Source: an uncultured Eubacteriales bacterium (GTDB lineage: Bacteria > Bacillota_A > Clostridia > Oscillospirales > CAG-272). Taken from it: a stretch of 12,524 nucleotides of DNA. Each line of letters begins with the position of its first letter. Position 1 is the stretch's first letter. The position numbers and the translations under genes are program-made. Location: positions 1 to 12,524 of the forward strand of contig USTB01000009.1 in assembly GCA_900557635.1 (NCBI GenBank), written 5' to 3'. Below, one piece after another: positions 1 to 6,660 of this stretch. Below the pieces are notes generated by a model. That model worked only from the letters and a program-made list of their open reading frames with translations, was not told the DNA's origin and made no database searches.

Positions 1-170
1 AACTGTATACAATCTCCTTGCACAACCTGTATACTATCTTACTACACTGTACACAGTGGTCGCCCGCTCTTCATCTGTTGCACAGACAAAATCAAGGCGT
101 AAGGGAGGCTTTTTCATGGGGACGTATGAGAACAGGTCGATTGTATGCAAAATGCGTTCGCGGGTGTTGC
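1..170. other. Non-coding flank downstream of the dockerin operon
   Basis: No convincing gene was seen here. The stretch carries the CTGTAYAC repeats (3-58) and a short inverted repeat CTGT-TGC-ACAG (75-85). I see no hairpin followed by a T-run on the minus strand, so the end of the dockerin operon transcript cannot be placed. It may continue left of the window. Confidence 0.5.
3..58. repeat. Cluster of CTGTAYAC repeats at left edge
   Basis: CTGTATAC occurs at 3-10 and 27-34, and a one-base variant CTGTACAC at 47-54. The first two copies extend to a 13-base match with one difference (3-15 and 27-39). The third copy lies inside an inverted repeat, CACTGT-AC-ACAGTG (45-58). The start-to-start spacings are 24 and 20 bases, close to two helical turns. 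This looks like a set of binding sites for a dimeric regulator, perhaps controlling a gene beyond the left edge: an AAGGAG on the minus strand (19-14) could be a ribosome-binding site for it. The function is inferred only from the repeat pattern. Confidence 0.4.
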
Positions 171-1103
171 TTACCGCTTGTCTCCGACGATGGACAGGCG
201 GATGCGGATATAGTCATTGGATTCGATGGCGCCGTTTTGGTTGACGTCGGCGGCAAGGCTTGCGGCATCGGAAAGGGAGACCGTACCGAGATAAGCGTTC
301 CGAACCAGTGCACAGTCGTTGGAGTCGTGGATGCCGTTTCCGTTCAAATCGCCCGAAATCACCGCGACGGCGGAATCCAGAATGTTTCCGTTTCCGTCGG
401 TGAGAGCCACCGTCCATCCCGTACCGACATAGTCGGGGGAATCGGACGCGACTGCGTTGCCATCGGCATCGAAAAAGGCGATGCGTTCGCTGTTTCGACA
501 CAGGGCGGCGACGGCGGCGGGCGTAGTTGCGGTCGAGATACCTGTCAGATACCCGTCACGCAGGGCAAGCGGCTCGGAAACCGTGAGCTTGTCGTCTGCA
601 TGCACGGTGGTGGAGACCGAGAAGGGTGAACCGTAAAGCAGTCCGATGGAGCTGTTTCCCTCGGTCCCCGTGACACTGCCTGTGGTGGCGACGGTGGTTT
701 CTCCGATGATGGCGGTGGCGGTGAAGCGGATGGTGTAGGTCAGCGCCTCCGTTCCCGAGGCGGGATTATAATAGCCCTTGGCATTCATCGGCGCTTCGGA
801 AAGGACGTAGACCCTGCCGTTTTTCGCGTTCTTGAGCAGAGTCCAGCCTGTGGGGGCATTGCCTGTTACCGAGACGAAGGTCAGACGGGTGACATCATAC
901 TCCAAGGTAAAGTTGAGCGTGTAAAGCCCGTCCGTTGTGCCGGAATCCACAGAAACCGTGATGTCAACCGTTTCGCCCACCGCAACGCTTGCCGGTGCGG
1001 TGGCGGTGAGGGTGACGGGATAGCTCTGCTCTGCATGGGAGATGATGAATGTGCAGGACATGAGAATTGCGAGGGTCAAAAGTAACGCAAGTGTTCTTTT
1101 CAT
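171..1103 (-). CDS. Secreted cohesin-dockerin protein, probable small adaptor scaffoldin
   Basis: This is a 310-residue secreted protein. Residues 1-24 are a signal peptide (MKRT then a hydrophobic stretch, likely cut after SHA). Residues about 28-168 resemble a cohesin domain: an Ala/Val-rich beta start, GETVDITVSVD, then a GLYTLNFTLEYD-type strand pattern and SVTG. Residues about 183-249 are the small module often found before clostridial dockerins (DADG, VGTGWTV, then VISGD). Residues 251-307 are a type I dockerin with two calcium loops (D252-x-N-x-N ... D263 and D286-x-N-x-N ... D297). A single cohesin plus a dockerin is the layout of adaptor scaffoldins such as ScaC of Ruminococcus flavefaciens, which change the binding specificity of a scaffold. 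The ATG at 1103 was chosen over an upstream one because AGGAGAACC precedes it and the signal peptide starts there. It lies 16 bases after the upstream gene, so it is co-transcribed. The cohesin call is from pattern only; another Ig-like beta-sandwich is possible. Confidence 0.72.
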   Translation of the reverse strand: MKRTLALLLTLAILMSCTFIISHAEQSYPVTLTATAPASVAVGETVDITVSVDSGTTDGLYTLNFTLEYDVTRLTFVSVTGNAPTGWTLLKNAKNGRVYVLSEAPMNAKGYYNPASGTEALTYTIRFTATAIIGETTVATTGSVTGTEGNSSIGLLYGSPFSVSTTVHADDKLTVSEPLALRDGYLTGISTATTPAAVAALCRNSERIAFFDADGNAVASDSPDYVGTGWTVALTDGNGNILDSAVAVISGDLNGNGIHDSNDCALVRNAYLGTVSLSDAASLAADVNQNGAIESNDYIRIRLSIVGDKR

Positions 1104-1119
1104 GGGTACGGTTCTCCTG

Positions 1120-4100
1120 TTATTGAATTCCCAGCACGGATTTTCGCTGTAAAATGTAGTCATTGGAATCGATCCTGCCGTTTCCGTTCAGGTCTGCGGC
1201 GCGCTTTTGAGCAGTGCCTGCGGGCAGGGTATCAAGCCCGATGCAGGCGTTTCGGATGATGGCACCGTCATTGGAATCAAGGATGCCGTTGCCGTTGCAG
1301 TCGCCCGAAACGACCACGGTGTACTGCTCGGAAATGCTTCCCTGTGCATCGTAAAGGGTCACGGTGCTTCCGGTTGCGAGGATGCCGGGGGTGACGGTGC
1401 CGTCGGGGTCGGTCACGCGCAGGACGGATGAGGCGGGATAGCGGAAGTATTTAGGCAGGATCGCCGCCGTGGTTCCCACGGGAACATCGACGAGCAGACC
1501 TCCGTCGAGCTTCATTTTGGTATTGCTTTGCGGAGTCAGTCCGGGTGTAGCAGTCCATACGGCATACAGTGTGACGTTGACACTGCCGCGGTACGTGCCG
1601 CCCGCACGGTATCTTACCGCACCGTTCGGCGTGGTCGCCCAGCCTGCGAACGTATAGCCGTCACGCACGGGAACGCGGCGCGGCAGGACAAGACCGGTGT
1701 TGGGCTTTGCCGGAATGCTCTCGGGCGCGCCCGTGCCGCCGTTGGCATCAAAGCTGATGGTGCCGTAGGCGGAGGTGACCTCGGAATATGCCTTTAAGGA
1801 GAAGTCCTTGATCTGCATTTCGGCATCGTACGTGCCGGGCATCTCCCAGCCGAGGTTCACGCCGTCGAGATACAACGATTCGTATTCCACGCCCTGCATG
1901 AAGCCGTTCTGCTGTGCCAAGGTCAGCGCACGTCGGATATACGGGATCAAATCGACGTTGAGGGTGATCCAGGGATTGTCCTCACTGCCCACGGGCGTTC
2001 CGTTTTGGTGGAAGGTCTTGTTCACAAGACCGCCGTAGGGCAGACAGTAGATGAACAGCCCGCTTGCGTCCGATTTGCCGTTGTCCTGCGAATAGGTCTC
2101 GCCGGGGTAGGGGGTGCGGTTGTCGAACAGAGTCATGCCGAACCACGTCTGTTCCACCTGACCGTCCGGCTTTGTGCCCTTGAGGTAAAAATACATGCAG
2201 AATTGCGCCGCGTGCAGACCGGAATCGGCGGCACCGTTCATACAGTCGCTGAAACAGGACAGCTTTTGCGAAACGTTCAGCCGCAATTCGCTCAGATTTG
2301 CAATGTACACCGTTCCCGCGTCGCCGTTGCGTGCCAGCCAGCCCGAATCTTCGATCAGAAGATGCGGCCACGACTCACCCGATTTTCGGGGAGAGGAATA
2401 GGTGGCGGAGGCGTTGCACCGCAGGGCAAGAATACCGTTTTCGGTATTTGCTGTGATGCGGTTGGAGGGATTTTCGTAGATATATGTGCCGTTGCCCGAG
2501 TCGGTGAAGGAGGTCACGTTGGTGTCGCGCAGACTGTAGCGGTTGTCCCACTGCGCGATCTTCCAAATCGGCGTGAGGGAATCGTTGCCGTAGTTGAAGG
2601 TGAATACGGACTGGGAGGCTTCCTGTGCGGAGTTCAGACCCGAAACGCGGAAGCCGTTTTCGAAGGACCTGTCGGGTAACAGCTCATAGATGCCGCTGTC
2701 GGGTGCGGCGGAGGACACGGGGTCAACTGCCGTCTGTCCGTTGATCTTCTTGACGGTGAATTGTGCGGCGGACGATTGATTGTGACAGTAGACCAGCTTC
2801 ATATAGCACGGTGTGTCTGCGTCAAACAGACGCAGAAGGTTCCGGTACTTATTGTTGGGATTGATCTCGCCATCGCTGTCGATGCGGGTGCCGTTGACGC
2901 GGGTGTAGTCGCCGTCGTTGACCACGATCTTCACGCCGCCGTTGCCGTCGGGGCGGACAGAGAATTTGATATCGGAAAAGCTGTCTATGCGGATGGTGTC
3001 ATAACAGCCGTTGGAATCCCGATCAAACGCATTTTCGCGGGAAACGCCCGTATCGGAAAAACGCACGCCGTTCCAATAGATCTCGCCCAAGCCCAGCGTG
3101 TTGTCCGCCATGGGGCGGATGAGTATGAGCAGACCGGAGCCGTATGCCACGTCGCCGCTTCCCGCCTGTAACTTATGATAAACGGGGAAAACGTTGTAGG
3201 TGTCGGTCACGGTGTCGGTGTCCGAGAGCATAAGGGCAATCCAGGAATCCGTGCCGTTGCTCCCGTGCTGTGCGTACTGATCCAGAGAAAAGGTGACGTC
3301 GAAACCCTCACGCGACAGGTCGATGGGGCGCTTATAGGTGACGCCCAGCTCGCCGCTCCACTGCACCAGACCGCCGTTGAGTTGCAGAGCGCCTTCCTGC
3401 GTTACAGTTGCCGTGTTGGAAAGGGAAGCGCCGCCCGCGATCAGGTAATTGTGTACGCCCCAGTCGGCACGGGTATTTGCGCCGGCGGCATATGCGCCGT
3501 TGAGGAAACGTACCGCAAAAAAGGTTTCGGCGTCCACGGAATTACTTTGCGCAAATTTCAGATACGCGGGATTCTCCTCGGTGAACAGGGTGTTCAGGAG
3601 ACGCAGGGGCTGATCGGGATTGATCGAATCGCCCGTGTGCGGGAGCACGTTGCCGTCCGCGTCGACCGGGTCGAACAGACCGCCGTTCACGGTCACCCTC
3701 CATGCGCCGTCCGTGCCTCGGGTCAGATCAAGACGGATATCCGACAGCGTACCGCTGTGCAGACGGATGTCGGTGAAGTAACCGTCTAAGGAAATCAGTC
3801 CGGACGCCGATGCGGGATCGTCCACGGAGGTAACGCCCACGTAGGACATGCGCACCGAAAGTCTGTCCTCCCCGCGAGGATACAGGGACAGGATCAGACC
3901 TCTGCCCTGCTCGCCGCGGAAATAGGTGTTGTCCCACTGCTTATATACGGCGGTGCCGTTCAGCTCGTTTGTTACGGTGAGCCGATCCAGAAGCGCCACG
4001 TTGAGGCAGGCGTTTTCATTTTCGGGATCGGTCGCACCGATGCCGAAGCGCACCGAAAAGCCTTCCTTGTGCAGAGCCAGTGCCTGTGTGCAGCTTGCGC

Positions 4101-4332
4101 CGATCATGGCGGCGCCGCCCGAGCGGAAGCCGGAATAGGTGATGCTTCCGTCATCGTTGACCGTTTCCTCGGTCAGCACCGACACGCCGTCGTCGGCGAT
4201 GTATTTATGCGGCTGCCAGACCTTTGCTGCCGTTTTCGTCGAGGCGGCGCATGCGGTCTGTCCCGTGAGAAGAGCGGGCGTCGTGAGGGCAATCAGCAGG
4301 AATACTGCAACGCCGCGCATAAATCCGTTCAT
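1120..4332 (-). CDS. Large secreted dockerin protein with repeated beta-sandwich modules and an InlB-type repeat
   Basis: A 1070-residue secreted protein with no enzyme motif that I recognise. Residues 1-30 are a signal peptide (cut near ACAA). Two long modules at about 85-275 and 342-532 are diverged copies of each other. Both run GF-x-V-x-F, a central G-x-(G)-L-I-L ... R-P/R-G segment, D-I-(R/K) strands, an (S/E)-I-N-P-(D/N) turn, an L-R-L-(L/F) segment and a closing A-x-x-F-x-V-(R/K) strand. They look like jelly-roll folds of the concanavalin or carbohydrate-binding kind. Residues about 545-850 form a third, more distant module. Residues 855-927 are a Listeria-Bacteroides (Flg_new/InlB B) repeat with FDANGGTG, FAGW and LYAVW. 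Residues 935-1008 are the pre-dockerin module, and 1009-1070 a type I dockerin. GGAGG lies 12 bases before the ATG; a second Met at residue 5 (4320) is a possible start. A binding or adhesion role is inferred. Confidence 0.85.
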   Translation of the reverse strand: MNGFMRGVAVFLLIALTTPALLTGQTACAASTKTAAKVWQPHKYIADDGVSVLTEETVNDDGSITYSGFRSGGAAMIGASCTQALALHKEGFSVRFGIGATDPENENACLNVALLDRLTVTNELNGTAVYKQWDNTYFRGEQGRGLILSLYPRGEDRLSVRMSYVGVTSVDDPASASGLISLDGYFTDIRLHSGTLSDIRLDLTRGTDGAWRVTVNGGLFDPVDADGNVLPHTGDSINPDQPLRLLNTLFTEENPAYLKFAQSNSVDAETFFAVRFLNGAYAAGANTRADWGVHNYLIAGGASLSNTATVTQEGALQLNGGLVQWSGELGVTYKRPIDLSREGFDVTFSLDQYAQHGSNGTDSWIALMLSDTDTVTDTYNVFPVYHKLQAGSGDVAYGSGLLILIRPMADNTLGLGEIYWNGVRFSDTGVSRENAFDRDSNGCYDTIRIDSFSDIKFSVRPDGNGGVKIVVNDGDYTRVNGTRIDSDGEINPNNKYRNLLRLFDADTPCYMKLVYCHNQSSAAQFTVKKINGQTAVDPVSSAAPDSGIYELLPDRSFENGFRVSGLNSAQEASQSVFTFNYGNDSLTPIWKIAQWDNRYSLRDTNVTSFTDSGNGTYIYENPSNRITANTENGILALRCNASATYSSPRKSGESWPHLLIEDSGWLARNGDAGTVYIANLSELRLNVSQKLSCFSDCMNGAADSGLHAAQFCMYFYLKGTKPDGQVEQTWFGMTLFDNRTPYPGETYSQDNGKSDASGLFIYCLPYGGLVNKTFHQNGTPVGSEDNPWITLNVDLIPYIRRALTLAQQNGFMQGVEYESLYLDGVNLGWEMPGTYDAEMQIKDFSLKAYSEVTSAYGTISFDANGGTGAPESIPAKPNTGLVLPRRVPVRDGYTFAGWATTPNGAVRYRAGGTYRGSVNVTLYAVWTATPGLTPQSNTKMKLDGGLLVDVPVGTTAAILPKYFRYPASSVLRVTDPDGTVTPGILATGSTVTLYDAQGSISEQYTVVVSGDCNGNGILDSNDGAIIRNACIGLDTLPAGTAQKRAADLNGNGRIDSNDYILQRKSVLGIQ
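1149..1307. repeat. Dockerin-coding direct repeat, copy 1
   Basis: This segment encodes the dockerin of the large binding protein. It aligns without gaps, base for base, with 4472-4630 in the protease gene. Counting by eye gives 19 differences in 159 bases, about 88% identity, which is much closer than any other part of the two genes. The dockerin of the third gene (from 171) is clearly more diverged. Confidence 0.85.
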
Positions 4333-4445
4333 TATCGTGTATTTCCTCCCTTATTGCCGTGTCACGGAGGCGACACAGTAGCTTGACTGAGGTCTTTGCT
4401 TCCTGCCGCCGTTTCGGTTGAAATCGGGCGACGCTCCGCGAGGCA
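4333..4445 (-). other. Spacer between protease and binding-protein genes
   Basis: This 113-base gap within the putative operon contains the GGAGG ribosome-binding site (4349-4345) of the downstream gene. It also holds a weak 5-bp hairpin (4359-4363 with 4372-4376). I found neither a T-run terminator nor a good -35/-10 pair on the minus strand, which supports read-through from the promoter at 6518-6490. An internal weak promoter cannot be excluded. Confidence 0.4.
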
Positions 4446-6401
4446 TTACTGACCGAGCACAGTTCTGCGCAGTAAAATATAGTCGTTGGAATCGATTATT
4501 CCGTTTCCGTTCAGGTCGGCGGCGCGCTCCTGTGCGGAGCCTGCGGTTAGGGTCTCAAGCCCGATGCAGACGTTTCGGATAATGGCACCGTCATTGGAAT
4601 CGGGGATGCCGTTGCTGTTGCAGTCGCCCGGGATTACGGTGTCCAGAAACATGGTGATACAGCCTGCGGGGTTGGTGATTTTGATTTTTGCGCCCGTGGG
4701 TACGGCACCGCTCAGATTTCTGCCCACCGAATCGGTGAGGGTCAGCGTGAAACCCTCGGGCACCGAAATGCGGGAGAGCAAATCGTCGGCATCGACGACG
4801 CCGTCGGTGCAGAGCAGGGTATTGGTCGCCGAAAAACCTTCTTCGTTTGCCGTAAGCGCACTCGACGCCATACTGGTCAGCGCGTGGATGCGCAATTCAG
4901 TGGCACTGTCGAACCATGCCGTGGTGTCGATCCATGTACCGGAGGTGCGTGCTACAAGGGTGTGACCCACCTGCGCTTCGTTGTGGAAGCCGATCCAGGA
5001 GTAGGTTGCGCTGCCGTCGATGAATACCTTTACCTGTCGGTCGGTCTCGCTTTCGGGTTTTGTCAGGCGGATCACCACCGAGAAGGTCTGTCCCGCCTCA
5101 ATCAGAACAGGCTCGGGCAAATCGATGGTATACACGCCCGTGTAGGAAGTGATTCCGGTGACGGGCTGTGCCAGCATTGCCGTCCCTCTGGTGGGGGTAT
5201 TCGGTCTTGCCAAGTCGGTGTACACCTGAACCTCATAGGATACGTTGGTATCGTACAGGGCGACGGTCACGGCTTCAAGCAGCTGATCGGCATCAGACGC
5301 GGTATATACTGCAGACATGGTCGAGCCTCCGCCGAAAGCGGGGAGCTGTCCCCATCTGTATATGGCGGAGCCGTCGTAATGGTAATTGTAGTCGTGCTTG
5401 GCGGCATCCTCTGCTATGTAGGCGGTGCAAAAGGCGCTGTTCAGACCGCCGTCGTAATACGAGATCCAAAAATAGCCTGCCTGCGTGCCCCATAAGGTGC
5501 CCCAGCTGTTTTTCACCAGAAACGCACCGTTGCCGGGCGCGGCGGCGGTAAACGAGGAGGCGGGGAAGTCGTCGTCCCAGCCGACTAAGGCGACGGCATG
5601 GTTTGTGCTTGTTGCAGTCGGATGGTAGTAGGAGGTCGTCTTGTTATCGCTGTCGAACAGATACAGGCTGTTGTCGGAGTAATAGGACGCGGCGACCGCA
5701 CCGTACTCCATGATCATGCTCTTGACCACGTCGGTCTGATTCCCCTTCACGAAATAGGCGTCCCGCAGATGCGCCGCCGCATTGTAGGCGGTTGCCTGCG
5801 GAATTCCGTTGGTCAGGGCGCTCTGCGCGTAGCGGTACGGTACCTTGGACTCGGCGACCGCGCCGTACCAGCCGGACAGGGCAAACACGGTGTACATATC
5901 GTTGCCGCCGCGATCCAGAAAACTCATCGTGGTGGGGTTGAAGGTATAGTCGCCTGCAGTCAGCCCGAGCGGATCGGTCCGGCTGTTGTAGAAGTAATAT
6001 GCTAATTGCAGTTCGGACAGATCAAGGTTGTAATACCGCGCGCGGACACCGTCCACCGTCCCGCCCGCGCGGAGCAGGGAAGCCTCCATTGCCGCCATTG
6101 CCGAAAAGGTCCAGCATGAGCCGTAGGGGTTTTGGTCGCGCACCGACGTGATATAGCGCTTGCTGCGGCTGTCGTACGAGGTCGGAAGGGTACTTCGGTT
6201 TGCGGAAATCTCGTCCTCGGGCGGAGCATACGTCGGGATGTCCGGCTCTATGTACTGATAGGTGTTGCGATACGACTCGTATACGTCGGACGCCTCGGAT
6301 GCTTCGGCGGCGTTTCCCTGCGATACCGCCACGGCGGACGGGCAGGAGAGCAGTGCCGCAACGGTCAGAATCACGCTGATGATCGGATAGCGCTTTTTCA
6401 T
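4446..6401 (-). CDS. Secreted papain-family cysteine protease with lectin-like domain and dockerin
   Basis: A 651-residue peptidase of family C1A. Residues 1-25 are a signal peptide (cut near AVA); a short, possibly inhibitory pro-segment follows. The catalytic domain spans about 72-333 and has all the expected residues: oxyanion Gln90, nucleophile Cys96 in GSCWTFS, His268 in NHAV and Asn298 in VKNSWG. Residues about 337-508 match the lectin-like beta domain that often follows clostridial C1 peptidases (YxYHYDGS start, VYT strand, EAGQTFSVVIRL). Residues 520-591 are the pre-dockerin module and 592-651 a type I dockerin. The start at 6401 has AAGGAGGAG six bases or so upstream; the longer frame begins before the promoter's expected transcript start region and lacks a signal peptide at its N-terminus. 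It is the first gene of the putative operon. It probably cleaves extracellular proteins while docked on a scaffold; the substrate is unknown. Confidence 0.92.
   Translation of the reverse strand: MKKRYPIISVILTVAALLSCPSAVAVSQGNAAEASEASDVYESYRNTYQYIEPDIPTYAPPEDEISANRSTLPTSYDSRSKRYITSVRDQNPYGSCWTFSAMAAMEASLLRAGGTVDGVRARYYNLDLSELQLAYYFYNSRTDPLGLTAGDYTFNPTTMSFLDRGGNDMYTVFALSGWYGAVAESKVPYRYAQSALTNGIPQATAYNAAAHLRDAYFVKGNQTDVVKSMIMEYGAVAASYYSDNSLYLFDSDNKTTSYYHPTATSTNHAVALVGWDDDFPASSFTAAAPGNGAFLVKNSWGTLWGTQAGYFWISYYDGGLNSAFCTAYIAEDAAKHDYNYHYDGSAIYRWGQLPAFGGGSTMSAVYTASDADQLLEAVTVALYDTNVSYEVQVYTDLARPNTPTRGTAMLAQPVTGITSYTGVYTIDLPEPVLIEAGQTFSVVIRLTKPESETDRQVKVFIDGSATYSWIGFHNEAQVGHTLVARTSGTWIDTTAWFDSATELRIHALTSMASSALTANEEGFSATNTLLCTDGVVDADDLLSRISVPEGFTLTLTDSVGRNLSGAVPTGAKIKITNPAGCITMFLDTVIPGDCNSNGIPDSNDGAIIRNVCIGLETLTAGSAQERAADLNGNGIIDSNDYILLRRTVLGQ
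4472..4630. repeat. Dockerin-coding direct repeat, copy 2
   Basis: Encodes the dockerin at the end of the cysteine protease. It is gap-free and about 88% identical to 1149-1307 (19 differences counted by eye), pointing to a recent duplication or gene conversion of the dockerin cassette. Confidence 0.85.
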
Positions 6402-6489
6402 TGGCTCCTCCTTGAACGGAACGAATCTATTTTTCGGATTCCCGAAAACAGCACGGTCCGGCAAAATTCCCAACATTTATTCTACACCT

Positions 6490-6518
6490 ATTGTACACTC
6501 ATTTTTACGACCTGTCAA
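6490..6518 (-). promoter_or_regulatory. Promoter of the dockerin operon
   Basis: On the minus strand the -35 is TTGACA (6518-6513), a perfect consensus, and the -10 is TACAAT (6495-6490), one base from consensus. They are separated by exactly 17 bases. Transcription should begin near 6483, leaving a leader of about 80 bases before the protease ATG at 6401. The quality predicts strong sigma-A dependent expression. Confidence 0.8.
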
Positions 6519-6579
6519 GGGATATGCACGCCTCTCTCCATGTTCCACAAAAACCGACCTGAAAATCTGTAAAAAATAT

Positions 6580-6598
6580 CATTTCGCCCGCAGAAATG
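6580..6598. promoter_or_regulatory. Inverted repeat next to the lipoprotein promoter
   Basis: CATTTC and GAAATG form perfect 6-base arms around a 7-base centre. The site ends three bases before the -35 box at 6602, a usual position for an activator or repressor site. It also lies between the two divergent promoters. The regulatory role is inferred from position and symmetry alone. Confidence 0.35.
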
Positions 6599-6601
6599 CT
6601 C

Positions 6602-6630
6602 TTGCTTTTCAGGCAGGAATGTGCTATAAT
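6602..6630 (+). promoter_or_regulatory. Promoter of the beta-lactamase-fold lipoprotein
   Basis: The -35 is TTGCTT (6602-6607) and the -10 is TATAAT (6625-6630), with a 17-base spacer and a TG extension at 6622-6623. Transcription should begin near 6637, about 25 bases before the start codon at 6661. Confidence 0.82.
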
Positions 6631-6660
6631 ACCACCATATGTCAGAGGAATAGGAGAATT

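Noticed and set aside
116..244. Small plus-strand frame of 42 codons with a good AGGGAGG seven bases upstream
   Set aside because: It overlaps the end of the convergent dockerin gene by 74 bases, has no promoter that I can find, and its Arg/Trp/Cys-rich product resembles antisense translation. The purine-rich stretch may be chance.
1104..1163. Longer start for the cohesin-dockerin gene (ATG at 1163)
   Set aside because: It would overlap the end of the upstream gene and bury the signal peptide 20 residues in. ATG 1103 has AGGAGAACC upstream and starts the signal peptide directly.
3175..3789. 204-codon plus-strand frame inside the large dockerin gene, with similar ones at 2005-2679 and 18-629
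   Set aside because: Val/Gly/Ile-rich shadow translations opposite a well-supported secreted protein, without ribosome-binding sites or domains.
4359..4376. GTGTC/GACAC hairpin between the protease and binding-protein genes as a terminator
   Set aside because: Only a 5-bp stem, with no T-run after it on the minus strand. It is unlikely to end transcription.
6412..6660. N-terminal extension of the lipoprotein frame up to 6412
   Set aside because: The extension crosses the consensus promoter at 6602-6630, and the lipoprotein signal peptide with its own AGGAG begins at 6661.
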